Assembly (NCBI RefSeq): GCF_024749165.1
Contig: NZ_CP087190.1
Coordinates: forward strand, 5,181,501-5,245,500
DNA: 64,000 nucleotides
Direction of reading: 5' to 3'
Source of the DNA: Pseudomonas sp. B21-023
Lineage (GTDB): Bacteria > Pseudomonadota > Gammaproteobacteria > Pseudomonadales > Pseudomonadaceae
The translations under genes and the position numbers were made by a program. The notes beneath the pieces are model-generated. The model made no database searches. It saw only the letters and a program-made list of their open reading frames with translations, and was not told the origin of the DNA. Below, piece by piece: positions 1 through 8,761 of this stretch (within the stretch, counting starts at the first letter, position 1; each line of letters begins with the position of its first letter).

Positions 1-20
1 CGCCTCACGGAGCAAGCGCC

Positions 21-1226
21 ATGCCCAACCCTTATGCACACTTGTTCGTCCCGACCGGCACCCTCGGGTTCACCTTGGCCGGCCTGCTGGCCCGCCTGCC
101 GTTGCCCATGACCGGTATCGGCATCATCACGCTGGTGGCGCAATGGCGCGGCAGCTATGCCTTGGCCGGAGCGGTGTCGGCCTGCTTCGTGCTCACCTAT
201 GCCCTGTTGTCGCCACAGGTATCACGCCTGGTGGATCGCCTGGGCCAGCGCCGCGTGCTGCCGCCGGCCAGCCTGCTGAGCGTGCTCGGGCTGCTGCTGA
301 TGGCTGCCTGCGCCTGGTGGCGCAGTGCCGACTGGCTGCTGTTCATCGCCGCCCTGCTGGCCGGCTGCATGCCGAGCATGTCGGCTATGGTCCGGGCGCG
401 CTGGACCCAGCTGTACCGCGGCCAGCCGCAACTGCAGACTGCCTACTCGCTGGAAACCGTACTCGATGAAGCCAGCTTCATTGCCGGCCCACCGCTGGCC
501 GTCGGGCTCAGCGTGGCGCTGTGGCCCCAGACCGGGTTGCTGGCCGCTGCCGCGTTACTGCTGCTGGGTACCCTGGCGTTGACCCTGCAGACCGGCAGCG
601 AACCATCGGTGGTCCGTGCCGAAACCTCGTCCAGACGTGACCTGCCGGCATGGCGATGCGCAGGGGTGCCTCAGCTGACGCTGCTGATGGTGGCAATGGG
701 CATGATCGTCGGCACCGTGGACATCGTCAGCGTCGCCTTCGCCGGCGAGCAAGGGCAACCGGCTGCCGCCAGCCTGGTGTTGTCGGCCTATGCCGTGGGC
801 TCCTGCGTTTCCGGGCTGCTGTTCGGCACCCTGCGCTGGCGGATGTCGCTGCCCCGCCAGTTGCTGGTCGGCGCACTGGCCACCACCCTCAGCACCCTGC
901 CGCTGCTCCTGGTCGGCAATATCGCCCTGCTCGCGGCGGCAGTGTTACTGGCCGGGGTGTTCTTCGCCCCGACCATGATCGTGGCCATGGCCCTGGTCGA
1001 GCGCAGCGTGCCGGAGCGCCAGCTGACCGAGGGCCTGACCTGGCTGCTCGCCGGGCTGAATGTCGGCGTGGCTATCGGCGCGGCCGGCGCCGGTCAATGG
1101 GTGGACGCCACGACAGCACGTAGCGGCTTCATGATTGCCGTGATCGGCGGCTTGCTGGTGCTGCTGGCGGCGCTCGCCATGGCGGGTCGTCGCCAGGCCA
1201 GGCCTGTGCAATCTTCAGCACAATAA
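21..1226 (+). CDS. MFS transporter
   Basis: This 401-residue protein is almost wholly hydrophobic, with about twelve predicted membrane segments, and fits the major facilitator superfamily. A basic cytoplasmic loop near residues 64-78 (RLVDRLGQRR) matches the conserved loop between helices 2 and 3 of these carriers. It would work in the inner membrane as an exporter or importer driven by the proton gradient. The start at 21 has a purine-rich stretch upstream (cggagc). A hairpin terminator follows directly, so the gene probably ends its transcript here. The substrate cannot be told from sequence, and whether it is first in its operon is hidden by the window edge. Confidence 0.85.
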   Translation: MPNPYAHLFVPTGTLGFTLAGLLARLPLPMTGIGIITLVAQWRGSYALAGAVSACFVLTYALLSPQVSRLVDRLGQRRVLPPASLLSVLGLLLMAACAWWRSADWLLFIAALLAGCMPSMSAMVRARWTQLYRGQPQLQTAYSLETVLDEASFIAGPPLAVGLSVALWPQTGLLAAAALLLLGTLALTLQTGSEPSVVRAETSSRRDLPAWRCAGVPQLTLLMVAMGMIVGTVDIVSVAFAGEQGQPAAASLVLSAYAVGSCVSGLLFGTLRWRMSLPRQLLVGALATTLSTLPLLLVGNIALLAAAVLLAGVFFAPTMIVAMALVERSVPERQLTEGLTWLLAGLNVGVAIGAAGAGQWVDATTARSGFMIAVIGGLLVLLAALAMAGRRQARPVQSSAQ

Positions 1227-1250
1227 AAAAGGGAGGCCTTACGGCCTCCC
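1225..1250. terminator. Hairpin terminator after the MFS gene
   Basis: An 8-bp perfect stem (gggaggcc / ggcctccc, tetraloop ttac) follows the MFS stop codon and is preceded by a run of six A. The A-run gives the better T-tract for leftward transcription; on the plus strand only ttc follows the stem. Confidence 0.7.
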
Positions 1251-1538
1251 TTCGGGAATTGTCGTCCGTGCTCGGCACTTGTGGCACCGGCTCACCTCGC
1301 GCCGTCTTCTGGACAGTGCGTAGCCCGGGGGCCTGGCGGATCCTGTTGGATGGCTGGCCGCGACCGCCCGCCTAGGGCGCGTCGCCGTGGACTGATGTCC
1401 GGGCAGTGATTCTGGTGATAAAGATAGGGGAGACGCTGGGGCAGAGGATTGCGAAGATTGCTCTTATAAATACCGCTTGCGCAATTTTTCACTCAGGATC
1501 GATAATTCGCCGCAATCTGAACAGAAAAGGTCCTTTCC
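1227..1538. other. Intergenic region upstream of the Lrp-type gene
   Basis: This 312-base stretch holds the MFS terminator at its left end and the candidate promoter of the Lrp/AsnC gene at its right end (1477-1506). No supportable small gene or RNA was seen between them. Confidence 0.5.
1477..1506 (+). promoter_or_regulatory. Candidate sigma-70 promoter of the Lrp-type gene
   Basis: A -35 like ttgcgc (1477-1482) and a -10 like gataat (1501-1506) are separated by 18 bases, and the ATG follows about 32 bases later with aaaagg as ribosome binding site. Found by eye only. Confidence 0.4.
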
Positions 1539-2015
1539 ATGAGCAAGCTCGACCGCTACGACCTGAGCATCCTCGCCGAATTGCAGCGCGATGCGCGCAT
1601 CTCCAACCAGGAACTGGCCGAACGCATCGGCTTGTCGCCGTCCCCCTGCTCGCGCCGGGTCAAGCAGCTCGAGGACGACGGCTACATCTCGCGCCAGGTG
1701 GCCCTGCTGGATCGCAAGAAACTCGGCCTGAGCCTTACAGCCTATGTGCTGATCGGCATGGACCGGCACACCCCTGAACGCTTCGAAACCTTCGAGGCGG
1801 CGATCCGCAGCCTGCCCCAGGTCCTCGAATGCAGCCTGGTCACCGGGATGGACGCCGACTACCAGCTCAAGGTGGTGGTGCCGGACATGGACCATTACCA
1901 GAAACTGCTGCTGGGCAGCCTGACCCGTATCGAAGGAGTCACCAGCGTGCGCTCGAGCTTCGTGCTCAACCAGGTGCTGGCCAGCACCGAGCTGCCATTG
2001 ACCCACCTGCGTTGA
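1539..2015 (+). CDS. Lrp/AsnC family transcriptional regulator
   Basis: The 158-residue protein has the usual size and layout of the Lrp/AsnC family. An N-terminal winged helix (residues 1-60, with LAERIGLSPSPCSRRVKQLE as recognition region) is followed by a C-terminal ligand-binding and oligomerisation domain (about 70-155). Such proteins sense amino acids and often control a neighbouring transporter or catabolic gene. Here the upstream neighbour is an MFS carrier on the same strand, but it is separated by a terminator, so a link is only a guess. It is not the global Lrp by context. The start is backed by the aaaagg ribosome binding site 8 bases upstream. Confidence 0.9.
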   Translation: MSKLDRYDLSILAELQRDARISNQELAERIGLSPSPCSRRVKQLEDDGYISRQVALLDRKKLGLSLTAYVLIGMDRHTPERFETFEAAIRSLPQVLECSLVTGMDADYQLKVVVPDMDHYQKLLLGSLTRIEGVTSVRSSFVLNQVLASTELPLTHLR

Positions 2016-2068
2016 ATCCCTGCGCGCCCGGCGTATGATCGGGCTTTGCGCTTGCCTGGAGTGAACCG

Positions 2069-2272
2069 ATGGATCCCGCCGTATTCGAAGAGTGGATGAT
2101 GATCATCCTCGTCACCGTGCTGATCGCCTTCATGGGCTTCATCGTCTGGGACCTGGCGAAGAAGTCCAAGGCGGGGCGCTTTGGCACGCTGATCCTGTTC
2201 TTTGTGCTGGGCCTTGGCGTGCTGGCGTTCATTATCAAGAGCGTGGTCGTGGGGTTTCTGGAAGGGGTCTGA
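2069..2272 (+). CDS. DUF2788 small membrane protein
   Basis: This 67-residue protein begins MDPAVFEEWMM and has two hydrophobic segments (about residues 8-28 and 40-62) joined by a basic loop (DLAKKSKAGRFG). It matches the short DUF2788 family, found mainly in Pseudomonas and relatives, whose function is unknown to me. The ATG is preceded by a good ribosome binding site (tggagtgaacc). It lies 53 bases after the Lrp-type gene and converges with the pseudouridine synthase gene 23 bases away. Confidence 0.8.
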   Translation: MDPAVFEEWMMIILVTVLIAFMGFIVWDLAKKSKAGRFGTLILFFVLGLGVLAFIIKSVVVGFLEGV

Positions 2273-2295
2273 CGACCCCAACGCCGGGGCGGCGA

Positions 2296-2925
2296 CTACA
2301 GCTTCGCCGCCACTTCCCGCCATCGCCCCTGCTCCAACCCTTCGATCGTCCAGTCACCGATACGCACCCGCACCAGACGCAAGGTCGGCAGCCCCACCGC
2401 CGCCGTCATCCGCCGCACCTGGCGATTACGGCCTTCACGGATCACCAGCTCCAGCCAGGCAGTCGGCACGCTCTTGCGAAAACGTACCGGCGGATTGCGC
2501 GGCCACAACTTGGGCTCCTCGAGCAGACGTGCCTGCGCCGGCAGCGTGGGCCCGTCGTTGAGTTCGACGCCCTCGCGCAGGCGCTGTAGCTGCTCCTCGC
2601 TCGGCTCGCCCTCCACCTGCACCCAGTAGGTCTTGGCCAGCTTGTGCCTGGGGTCGGCGATCCGCGCCTGCAGGCGCCCGTCGTTGGTCAGCAGCAGCAG
2701 GCCTTCGCTGTCGCGGTCCAGACGCCCGGCCGGGTAGATGCCGGGGATGTCGATGAAATCCTTGAGCGTGGCGCGCCCCTCGCCATCGCTGAACTGGGTG
2801 AGCACATCGAACGGTTTGTTGAACAGGATCAGGCGCGGCTCGGCCGGCGGCGCCTTGGGCTGGCGACGCGGGCCGGTGGTTCGCGCCGCAGGGCGGCGAG
2901 GGGTGCTACGGGGTGGCAGGGGCAT
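2296..2925 (-). CDS. rluE: 23S rRNA pseudouridine synthase, RsuA/RluE group
   Basis: This 209-residue enzyme isomerises a uridine in ribosomal RNA. The family hallmark GRLDRDSEGLLLLTNDG is at residues 68-84, with the catalytic Asp at 70. The motif EGRNRQVRRM near residue 170 is the second conserved block. The first 30 residues are a Pro/Arg-rich tail, and there is no S4 domain, which fits RluE (23S U2457) better than RluB or RsuA. The gene lies 6 bases downstream of amn on the same strand and may be co-transcribed with it. The exact target base is inferred from family only. Confidence 0.85.
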   Translation of the reverse strand: MPLPPRSTPRRPAARTTGPRRQPKAPPAEPRLILFNKPFDVLTQFSDGEGRATLKDFIDIPGIYPAGRLDRDSEGLLLLTNDGRLQARIADPRHKLAKTYWVQVEGEPSEEQLQRLREGVELNDGPTLPAQARLLEEPKLWPRNPPVRFRKSVPTAWLELVIREGRNRQVRRMTAAVGLPTLRLVRVRIGDWTIEGLEQGRWREVAAKL

Positions 2926-2931
2926 GGATCC

Positions 2932-4395
2932 TCAGCGGAACGGCGGCTCATCGAAGCTGCGCAGTTTACGCGAGTGCAGCGAGTTGAGCTCGGTGCGCAG
3001 CAGGTCGAGGGCGGCGATGCCGATCTTCAGGTGCTGGCTGACCGCGCGGTTGTAGAAGGCGTTGGCCGACCCCGGCAGCTTGATCTCGCTGTGCAGCGGC
3101 TTGTCGGAAACGCACAGCAAGGTGCCGTAGGGGACACGCAGGCGGTAACCCTGGGCCGCGATGGTGCCACTTTCCATGTCCACCGCCACGGCACGGGACA
3201 GGTTGATCAACGGGCGCTCCTGTGCCCAGCGCAGCTCCCAGTTGCGGTCGTCGTAGGTGAGCACGGTGCCGGTGCGCAGGCGCTTCTTGAGCTGCTCGCC
3301 ACGTTCGCCGGTGACCTGCGCGGCCGCTTCCTGCAACGCCAGCTGCACCTCGGCCAGGGCCGGGATCGGGATGTTCGGCGGCACTACCCGGTCGAGGATG
3401 CCGTCGCGGCGCATGTAGGCATGCGCCAGCACGTAGTCGCCGATAGTCTGCGACTGGCGCAGGCCGCCGCAGTGGCCGATCATCAGCCAACAGTGCGGAC
3501 GCAGCACCGCCAGGTGGTCGGTGATGTTCTTGGCGTTGGACGGGCCGACGCCGATGTTGACCAGGGTCACGCCATCGCCGTCGGCGGCGATCAGGTGGTA
3601 GGCCGGCATCTGGTAGCGGTGCCAGACCACGCTGGCGACCAGGGCCTGGGCCTCGCCATTGTCCATGCCCTTCTCGATGACCACGTTGCCCGGCAGGACC
3701 ATGCGCACGAAGCGTGGGTCCTCGCGCAGTTGCTCAAGGCCATGGGCGATGAACTGGTCGACGTAGCGATGGTAGTTGGTCAGCAGGATCCATGGCTGCA
3801 TGTGCCGCCAGTCGCTGCCGGTGTAGTGCACCAGGCGGCGCAGGGAGAAGTCCACGCGGGCGGCGTCGAACAGCGCCAGCGGCAGGGTTTCGGCGCTTTC
3901 CCAGTCGTACAGGCCATCGGCGGTGTTGTCGGTGGCCGCCGACAGGTCGGTGCTGGGGAACACCCGCGCCAGTTGCGCCGCGGTGATGCCGCTGCCCGCC
4001 AGCTCATCGCCCTGGTCAACCACGTAAGGGTAAGGAATGTTCTGTTCGCTGACACCGACTTCCACCGTCACGGTGTAGTCGTGCATCAACGGGCGCAGCT
4101 GTTCGAGCAGATAACCACGGAACGCCGCAGGTTGGGTGACAGTTACGCTGTAAGTGCCATCCACCTGGACCTTGGCGTAGGCACGCGTGGTCGCGGCGAC
4201 TTCACCCTGGCTGGAATAGATGAGGCGCAGGGCCGGGTAGCGAAACAGCGCGCGTTCTTCGTCACCGGGCTCGGTGCGGTCTTTCAGGTAGCGCTTGAGG
4301 GCCTGGCTCAGGGCACCGGTGGCCTGTTCATGCAAGGCCGCCAGACGGTCGACGGCCTGTTCGGGGGTATCAACGACTACAAACGCTTGGCTCAC
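2932..4395 (-). CDS. amn: AMP nucleosidase
   Basis: The 487-residue protein splits AMP into adenine and ribose 5-phosphate and so helps set adenylate levels. The length matches the bacterial Amn family. The N-terminal Amn domain covers about residues 1-180. The C-terminal nucleoside-phosphorylase-like domain holds GHCGGLRQSQTIGDYV near residues 308-323 and VDMESGTIAAQGYRL near 413-427. The start ATG is followed by MSQAFVVVDTPEQAVDRL, typical of pseudomonad homologues. It appears to be the first gene of a two-gene unit with the pseudouridine synthase. Confidence 0.93.
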   Translation of the reverse strand: MSQAFVVVDTPEQAVDRLAALHEQATGALSQALKRYLKDRTEPGDEERALFRYPALRLIYSSQGEVAATTRAYAKVQVDGTYSVTVTQPAAFRGYLLEQLRPLMHDYTVTVEVGVSEQNIPYPYVVDQGDELAGSGITAAQLARVFPSTDLSAATDNTADGLYDWESAETLPLALFDAARVDFSLRRLVHYTGSDWRHMQPWILLTNYHRYVDQFIAHGLEQLREDPRFVRMVLPGNVVIEKGMDNGEAQALVASVVWHRYQMPAYHLIAADGDGVTLVNIGVGPSNAKNITDHLAVLRPHCWLMIGHCGGLRQSQTIGDYVLAHAYMRRDGILDRVVPPNIPIPALAEVQLALQEAAAQVTGERGEQLKKRLRTGTVLTYDDRNWELRWAQERPLINLSRAVAVDMESGTIAAQGYRLRVPYGTLLCVSDKPLHSEIKLPGSANAFYNRAVSQHLKIGIAALDLLRTELNSLHSRKLRSFDEPPFR

Positions 4396-4472
4396 GCTGG
4401 GCTTCCTGTCTTATGGAATGCATGACAACCATCTTGCCTGCGTTGCAGGGTAAAAACACCCCCGCGATGGCG

Positions 4473-6125
4473 TTACCCGGCCCACACCGGCGTGGCCCTG
4501 GCTACCAGTGCCGCAGCATCAACCCCGCGCGGCAATACGCCGTACACGCGACCGCCGCCGCTCAGCCGACTGCCGATGAACGCGTCGCTCACCGTGGCGT
4601 TGCCCGCCTCCAGCAACAGCTTGGCCTGCAACGCCACGGCAATGTCCTCGGTCAGTTGCCGGGCGCGATACTGGATATCGCCGGTATCGGCGAACGCGCC
4701 CTTGAGGTTGCCGATGAACGCCGCCAGGCGTGGGTCGCCATGCCCGTCCCCCAGCTCGGTAAACAGCGCCTCCAGCACACCCGGTTCCTTCGACAAGGCG
4801 CGCAGCACGTCCAGGCACTGCACATTGCCCGAGCCCTCCCAGGTCGAGTTGACCGGCGCCTCTCGGTACAGCCGCGGCAGGATGCTGTCCTCGACGTAGC
4901 CGGCACCGCCCAGGCACTCGGCGGCCTCGTTGATCATCCCGGGGGCGCGCTTGCAGATCCAGTACTTGCCCACGGCCGTCACCAGGCGGGCGAAATGTGC
5001 CTGCTGCGGGTCGTCGAGCCGATCAAGCGCCTGGCCCATGCGCAGGCTCAGGGCCAATGCGGCCTCGCTTTCCAGGGCCAGGTCGGCAAGCACGTTCTGC
5101 ATCAAGGGCTGCTCGGCCAGCACGCGCCCACCGACCTTGCGGTGGGCACAGTGATGCGCGGCCTGGGTCAGGGCCTGGCGCATCAATGCGCTGGAGCCGA
5201 CCATGCAGTCGAAGCGGGTCATGGCCACCATTTCGATGATGGTCGGCACGCCGCGCCCCTCCTCGCCCACCATCCACGCCAGGGCGCCACGGAACTCCAC
5301 TTCGCTGGAGGCGTTGGAACAGTTGCCCAGTTTGTTTTTCAGACGCTGGATATAGAACTGGTTGCGATTGTCGTCAGGGCGGTGGCGCGGCAACAGGAAG
5401 CAGCTCAGGCCCTTGTCGGTCTGCGCCAGGGTAAGGAAGGCATCGCACATGGGGGCCGAGCAGAACCATTTGTGCCCCACCAGTTCATAGGGCTGGCCCG
5501 GCCCGGGCGCGCCGACCGGGTAAGCGCGGGTGGTGTTGGCGCGCACGTCGGTACCGCCCTGCTTCTCGGTCATGGCCATGCCGATCGTGACGCCGGCCTT
5601 GTGCCGGTCGCCGACATTGCGCGGGTCGTATTCGCGGGCAAGGACCTTGGGCAGCCAGTAGCCAGCCAGCTCAGGTTGCAGGCGCAAGGCTGGCACGGCG
5701 GCGAAGGTCATGGTCAGCGGGCAGCCGGTACCGGCTTCGGCCTGGCTGTGCAGGTAGGTCATCGAGGCCCGGGCCACGTGGGCACCGTCCCGTGGCTCAG
5801 CCCACGGCAACGAGGGCAGGCCATGCTCGACGGCGGTGCGCATCAACTGGTGATACGCGGGATGGAATTCCACCAGATCGATGCGGTGGCCATAGCGGTC
5901 ATGGCTTCTGAACTCGGGCTTGTGGGCATTGGCCAGGAAACCCGCCGCCATCAGCGGGCCACCGGCCAGGGCGCCGTAGGCGTCGATCCGCGACTGGGCC
6001 CAGCCGGCACCGAAGCGCCGCGACCACTCCTGCAAGGGCTGGTCGAGGCGGTAGAGGTTGGCACCGTCGAGGGACGGCGGCTGGTTGGTGACTTCGTGGG
6101 TTTCAGCGTACTGGTGCAGGTTCAT
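4473..6125 (-). CDS. Acyl-CoA dehydrogenase, AidB-like
   Basis: This 550-residue flavoprotein is much longer than a standard acyl-CoA dehydrogenase (about 380) and matches the AidB subgroup (about 540). The FAD-binding block GVTIGMAMTEKQGGTDVRAN lies near residues 181-200. Further matches are GHKWFCSAPMCDAFLTLAQ and ECLGGAGYVEDSILPRLYRE. In E. coli AidB belongs to the adaptive response to alkylation and binds DNA, but neither ada nor alkB is nearby here, so a role in fatty or branched acyl-CoA metabolism is equally possible. The gene stands alone between a convergent region and a 309-base gap. Confidence 0.85.
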   Translation of the reverse strand: MNLHQYAETHEVTNQPPSLDGANLYRLDQPLQEWSRRFGAGWAQSRIDAYGALAGGPLMAAGFLANAHKPEFRSHDRYGHRIDLVEFHPAYHQLMRTAVEHGLPSLPWAEPRDGAHVARASMTYLHSQAEAGTGCPLTMTFAAVPALRLQPELAGYWLPKVLAREYDPRNVGDRHKAGVTIGMAMTEKQGGTDVRANTTRAYPVGAPGPGQPYELVGHKWFCSAPMCDAFLTLAQTDKGLSCFLLPRHRPDDNRNQFYIQRLKNKLGNCSNASSEVEFRGALAWMVGEEGRGVPTIIEMVAMTRFDCMVGSSALMRQALTQAAHHCAHRKVGGRVLAEQPLMQNVLADLALESEAALALSLRMGQALDRLDDPQQAHFARLVTAVGKYWICKRAPGMINEAAECLGGAGYVEDSILPRLYREAPVNSTWEGSGNVQCLDVLRALSKEPGVLEALFTELGDGHGDPRLAAFIGNLKGAFADTGDIQYRARQLTEDIAVALQAKLLLEAGNATVSDAFIGSRLSGGGRVYGVLPRGVDAAALVARATPVWAG

Positions 6126-6254
6126 CGGGAGCTCCTGAATCCGGGCATGCCTGAAAGGCCCAGTGAAGCACTCCCAGCGGGTCAGTCAAAGTGACAATAA
6201 TGACTAAACATGTGGCCCAGGACCGCCAAGGGTTCACCACAACAGGTTCAGCGC

Positions 6255-6296
6255 CTGTGAGACCGAGCGTCGCCCGCGCGGCGCTCGGTCTCACAG
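6255..6296. repeat. 15-bp perfect inverted repeat
   Basis: The arms ctgtgagaccgagcg and cgctcggtctcacag pair perfectly around a 12-base GC-rich centre. No T-run follows on either side. It differs from the REP elements elsewhere in the window. Confidence 0.7.
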
Positions 6297-6380
6297 ACAG
6301 CACAACCATCAAGGCATGCACCTGTCTGCCCTGACACGACCTCAAGACGGGCACATCGCAGCCATTACACAGCCAAACGA

Positions 6381-6414
6381 AAAAGGCCGACCCCGCCATC
6401 GGGGTCGGCCTTTT
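6381..6414. terminator. Bidirectional Rho-independent terminator
   Basis: A 14-bp stem (aaaaggccgacccc paired with ggggtcggcctttt) with a 6-base loop lies just past the stop codon of the leftward YcaC-type gene. It carries A/T runs on both sides, so it can end transcription from either direction. Confidence 0.88.
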
Positions 6415-6434
6415 GAACCAAAAATCTGCTGCTA

Positions 6435-7064
6435 TTACTTACCTGCAGTCAACGCGTTATAGCTGGTCATCAGGTTGCGATAATCCGGAATATGGTTGGA
6501 GCACAGCGCTGCAAGGCCTTCGATGTCGTTGCGCCAGTCGCGGTGCAGCTCACAGGCCACGCCGAACCAGGTCATCAGCTGGGCACCGGCACGGCTCATG
6601 CGGTCATGGGCAGCATCACGGGTCATTTCGTTGAAGGTGCCGGAAGCATCGGTCACCACGAACACTTCAAACTCTTCTTCCAGGGCGGCCAGCGCCGGGA
6701 AGGCTACGCAAACTTCAGTCACCACGCCGGCAATGATCAGTTGCTTCTTGCCAGTGGCCTTCACCGCCTTGACGAAGTCTTCGTTGTCCCAGGCATTGAT
6801 CTGGCCTGGGCGGGCGATGTACGGCGCATCCGGGAACAGTTCCTTCAGCTCAGGTACCAGCGGGCCGTTTGGGCCTTGCTCGAAGCTGGTGGTGAGGATG
6901 GTCGGCAGGTTGAAGAACTTGGCCAGGTCGGCCAGGGCCAGCACGTTGTTCTTGAAACGGTCCGGCTCGATGTCGCGGACCAGGGACAGCAGGCCAGCCT
7001 GGTGGTCGACCAGCAGGACAGCGGCGTCGTCTTTGTTCAGGCGGTTGTATTTGAAGTTGGTCAT
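6435..7064 (-). CDS. Isochorismatase-family hydrolase, YcaC type
   Basis: The 209-residue protein has the cysteine-hydrolase fold shared by isochorismatases and nicotinamidases. The nucleophile region GVVTEVCVAFPAL puts the Cys at residue 119, and the N-terminal Asp in LLVDHQAG is at 20. Overall it resembles E. coli YcaC, whose natural substrate is not known. The gene stands alone with its own terminator on the left. Its ATG has a purine-rich site (ggagctacc) on the minus strand. A specific reaction cannot be assigned. Confidence 0.85.
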   Translation of the reverse strand: MTNFKYNRLNKDDAAVLLVDHQAGLLSLVRDIEPDRFKNNVLALADLAKFFNLPTILTTSFEQGPNGPLVPELKELFPDAPYIARPGQINAWDNEDFVKAVKATGKKQLIIAGVVTEVCVAFPALAALEEEFEVFVVTDASGTFNEMTRDAAHDRMSRAGAQLMTWFGVACELHRDWRNDIEGLAALCSNHIPDYRNLMTSYNALTAGK

Positions 7065-7354
7065 GGCGGTAGCTCCTAAGGGTTTTGATTTTCAGTAAGT
7101 TGGGTGTTTCGCGTTGATGGGAGAAGGTTAAAACCACCACTTTTGGAGCGGTAGATAGTGGTTTTTGGCTTTAGCGTTCCGTTTTATGAACGATGCTTGA
7201 GCAGGCAATTCGATCGCCCACACCCACGCCGTAGAGGTGAATGACATCCAAATCTTTATTGCTTGTAGGGCATTTCCCAAACCGCCCTCGCCCTGAAAAT
7301 GCGCGCCTCAAGACTGCTAGGTTCCAGGCTTCCATGTTCAACATGAGGTGAGCC

Positions 7355-8761
7355 ATGGGCTTGCGCATCAGCATCTTCGGCCGGGGTCAGGGCCTGGACG
7401 GAGACGAAACCACCACAGGTGCCATCTGCATCGCCAACCAGTCCATGGGCTTTTCGAGCGGCGTCGCCTGGCTATTTGAAGGGGACAAGACCACTGCTTG
7501 CCCGCGCTGTGGTGAGGCCGGAACCATCATCGAAGGAGAGCCTTGCTGGACGCAGAACGGCGTATCCACAGCGGTGGATGGCACGCTGGTCAAATGTGGC
7601 TGCCCCTTGGGCGACAATCGCGTGGTTGCACCGTTGGATCGACTCCCAGCCCCGCGCCTTGCACCTGCAGCGGCGGCTGCTAGAGAGGCGCCAGTACAGG
7701 CTTACGCAAACACGCCGAAAAGGACTGGCTACCAGCCTCAGACAGTCCAGCCATCGATGACACAGCAAAGCCAGGAACATGGCTTCTACATCGTGCCGCG
7801 ATGCATGACGTATCAGGAGGTGCTGACTGAACTAGGTGCACCGCAAGCCAACCTCCCCAGATCTATCCTGGAGCGCCTGAACCCGACCTATCAGCAGGGG
7901 TTCAAGGCGGGGGAGATCTTCGTCATCGGTGACGGCCTGAGCCGGCCGGTCTGCACCCGTGAAGAGCTGATCGCAATGAGCGCGGCGCAACAGGCTCGGG
8001 AAGCATTGGCAGATCTGACGGAGGAAGAAGCCGACTTCATGATGCGCCATCAAGCTGAGATCGCCGGGTTGCTCAGTGATGTGAGCCTGGCGATGGGTGT
8101 GAGCCAGGCGATGATGGCAAAATCACTGGATGAGCTGGGTTCAATACTGCGAAAGATCGAAGATTTGCATCAAACGCAATTTGCCAAGTATATGCATCTG
8201 CGCAGCCCTGAGTTTTTTGCTGAACGAAAAAAATTGTTCAAGCAACTGGATACACATTTGAAAGCGACTTTCCTCAACAAGCGGATGAACTTGGGCAATT
8301 ATGAAAAGCTACGGCGTGACTTGGGCATATCCTCGAAAAGCCTAATGCACCACTGGAGTAAGGCGGGAGCGCCAGGTCAAATACCCGGTTACTCGACACA
8401 TTTGAATAAGCTTGCACGACTCTCCAAATTCCTTAAGGCTGGCGGCAATGTCGGAATTGCCGTTGGTGGCACTGGTTCAGCGCTTAAAATCTACGAAGCC
8501 TGCCAAGCGGGCAGCAGTGGCACTTGCAGAAAAACGCAGTTTACTGAAATAGGAAATTTTTCGGTGGGGTTCGCCGGGGGGATAGCTGGAGCGAAAGCGG
8601 GTGGCGCAATCGCTGTTACAGCCTGCTGGGTAACCGGACCAGGTACCCCTGTATGCTCATTGGTTGTAACAGGTATCGGTGCGCTGGCTGGCAGCGTTGG
8701 GGGAATGAAGCTCGGGGAGATAATAGGGGAAGCGATTTACGATGTATTCGACAATGAATGA
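7355..8761 (+). CDS. PAAR-domain type VI secretion effector
   Basis: The 468-residue protein opens with a PAAR domain (residues 1-95; Cys at 49, 52, 64, 81 and 83), the cone that caps the VgrG spike. A Pro/Ala linker (about 95-140) follows, then a conserved middle part beginning EHGFYIVPRCMTYQEVL (141-157) with helical segments to about 330. The end (residues 360-455) is glycine-rich and hydrophobic, as in membrane-inserting toxins. I recall this architecture from other Pseudomonas PAAR proteins, but the toxic activity is inferred. The next gene overlaps and encodes a likely membrane immunity protein. No VgrG, adaptor or structural T6SS gene is in the window, so it would rely on an apparatus elsewhere. 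The ATG follows atgaggtgagcc. Confidence 0.8.
   Translation: MGLRISIFGRGQGLDGDETTTGAICIANQSMGFSSGVAWLFEGDKTTACPRCGEAGTIIEGEPCWTQNGVSTAVDGTLVKCGCPLGDNRVVAPLDRLPAPRLAPAAAAAREAPVQAYANTPKRTGYQPQTVQPSMTQQSQEHGFYIVPRCMTYQEVLTELGAPQANLPRSILERLNPTYQQGFKAGEIFVIGDGLSRPVCTREELIAMSAAQQAREALADLTEEEADFMMRHQAEIAGLLSDVSLAMGVSQAMMAKSLDELGSILRKIEDLHQTQFAKYMHLRSPEFFAERKKLFKQLDTHLKATFLNKRMNLGNYEKLRRDLGISSKSLMHHWSKAGAPGQIPGYSTHLNKLARLSKFLKAGGNVGIAVGGTGSALKIYEACQAGSSGTCRKTQFTEIGNFSVGFAGGIAGAKAGGAIAVTACWVTGPGTPVCSLVVTGIGALAGSVGGMKLGEIIGEAIYDVFDNE

Larger units (their letters stand above)
6126..6434. other. Intergenic region with two strong hairpins
   Basis: This 309-base gap holds the promoter side of the AidB-like gene, a 15-bp perfect inverted repeat (6255-6296) and the terminator of the YcaC-type gene (6381-6414). 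No coding region was seen. Confidence 0.5.

Noticed and set aside
2644..6194. Long plus-strand open frames across amn and the AidB-like gene
   Set aside because: They are antisense to conserved enzymes and have low-complexity His/Gly/Ala/Val-rich products typical of shadow frames.
7171..7374. 67-codon frame on the minus strand before the PAAR gene
   Set aside because: It overlaps the PAAR start and has no ribosome binding site or known domain.
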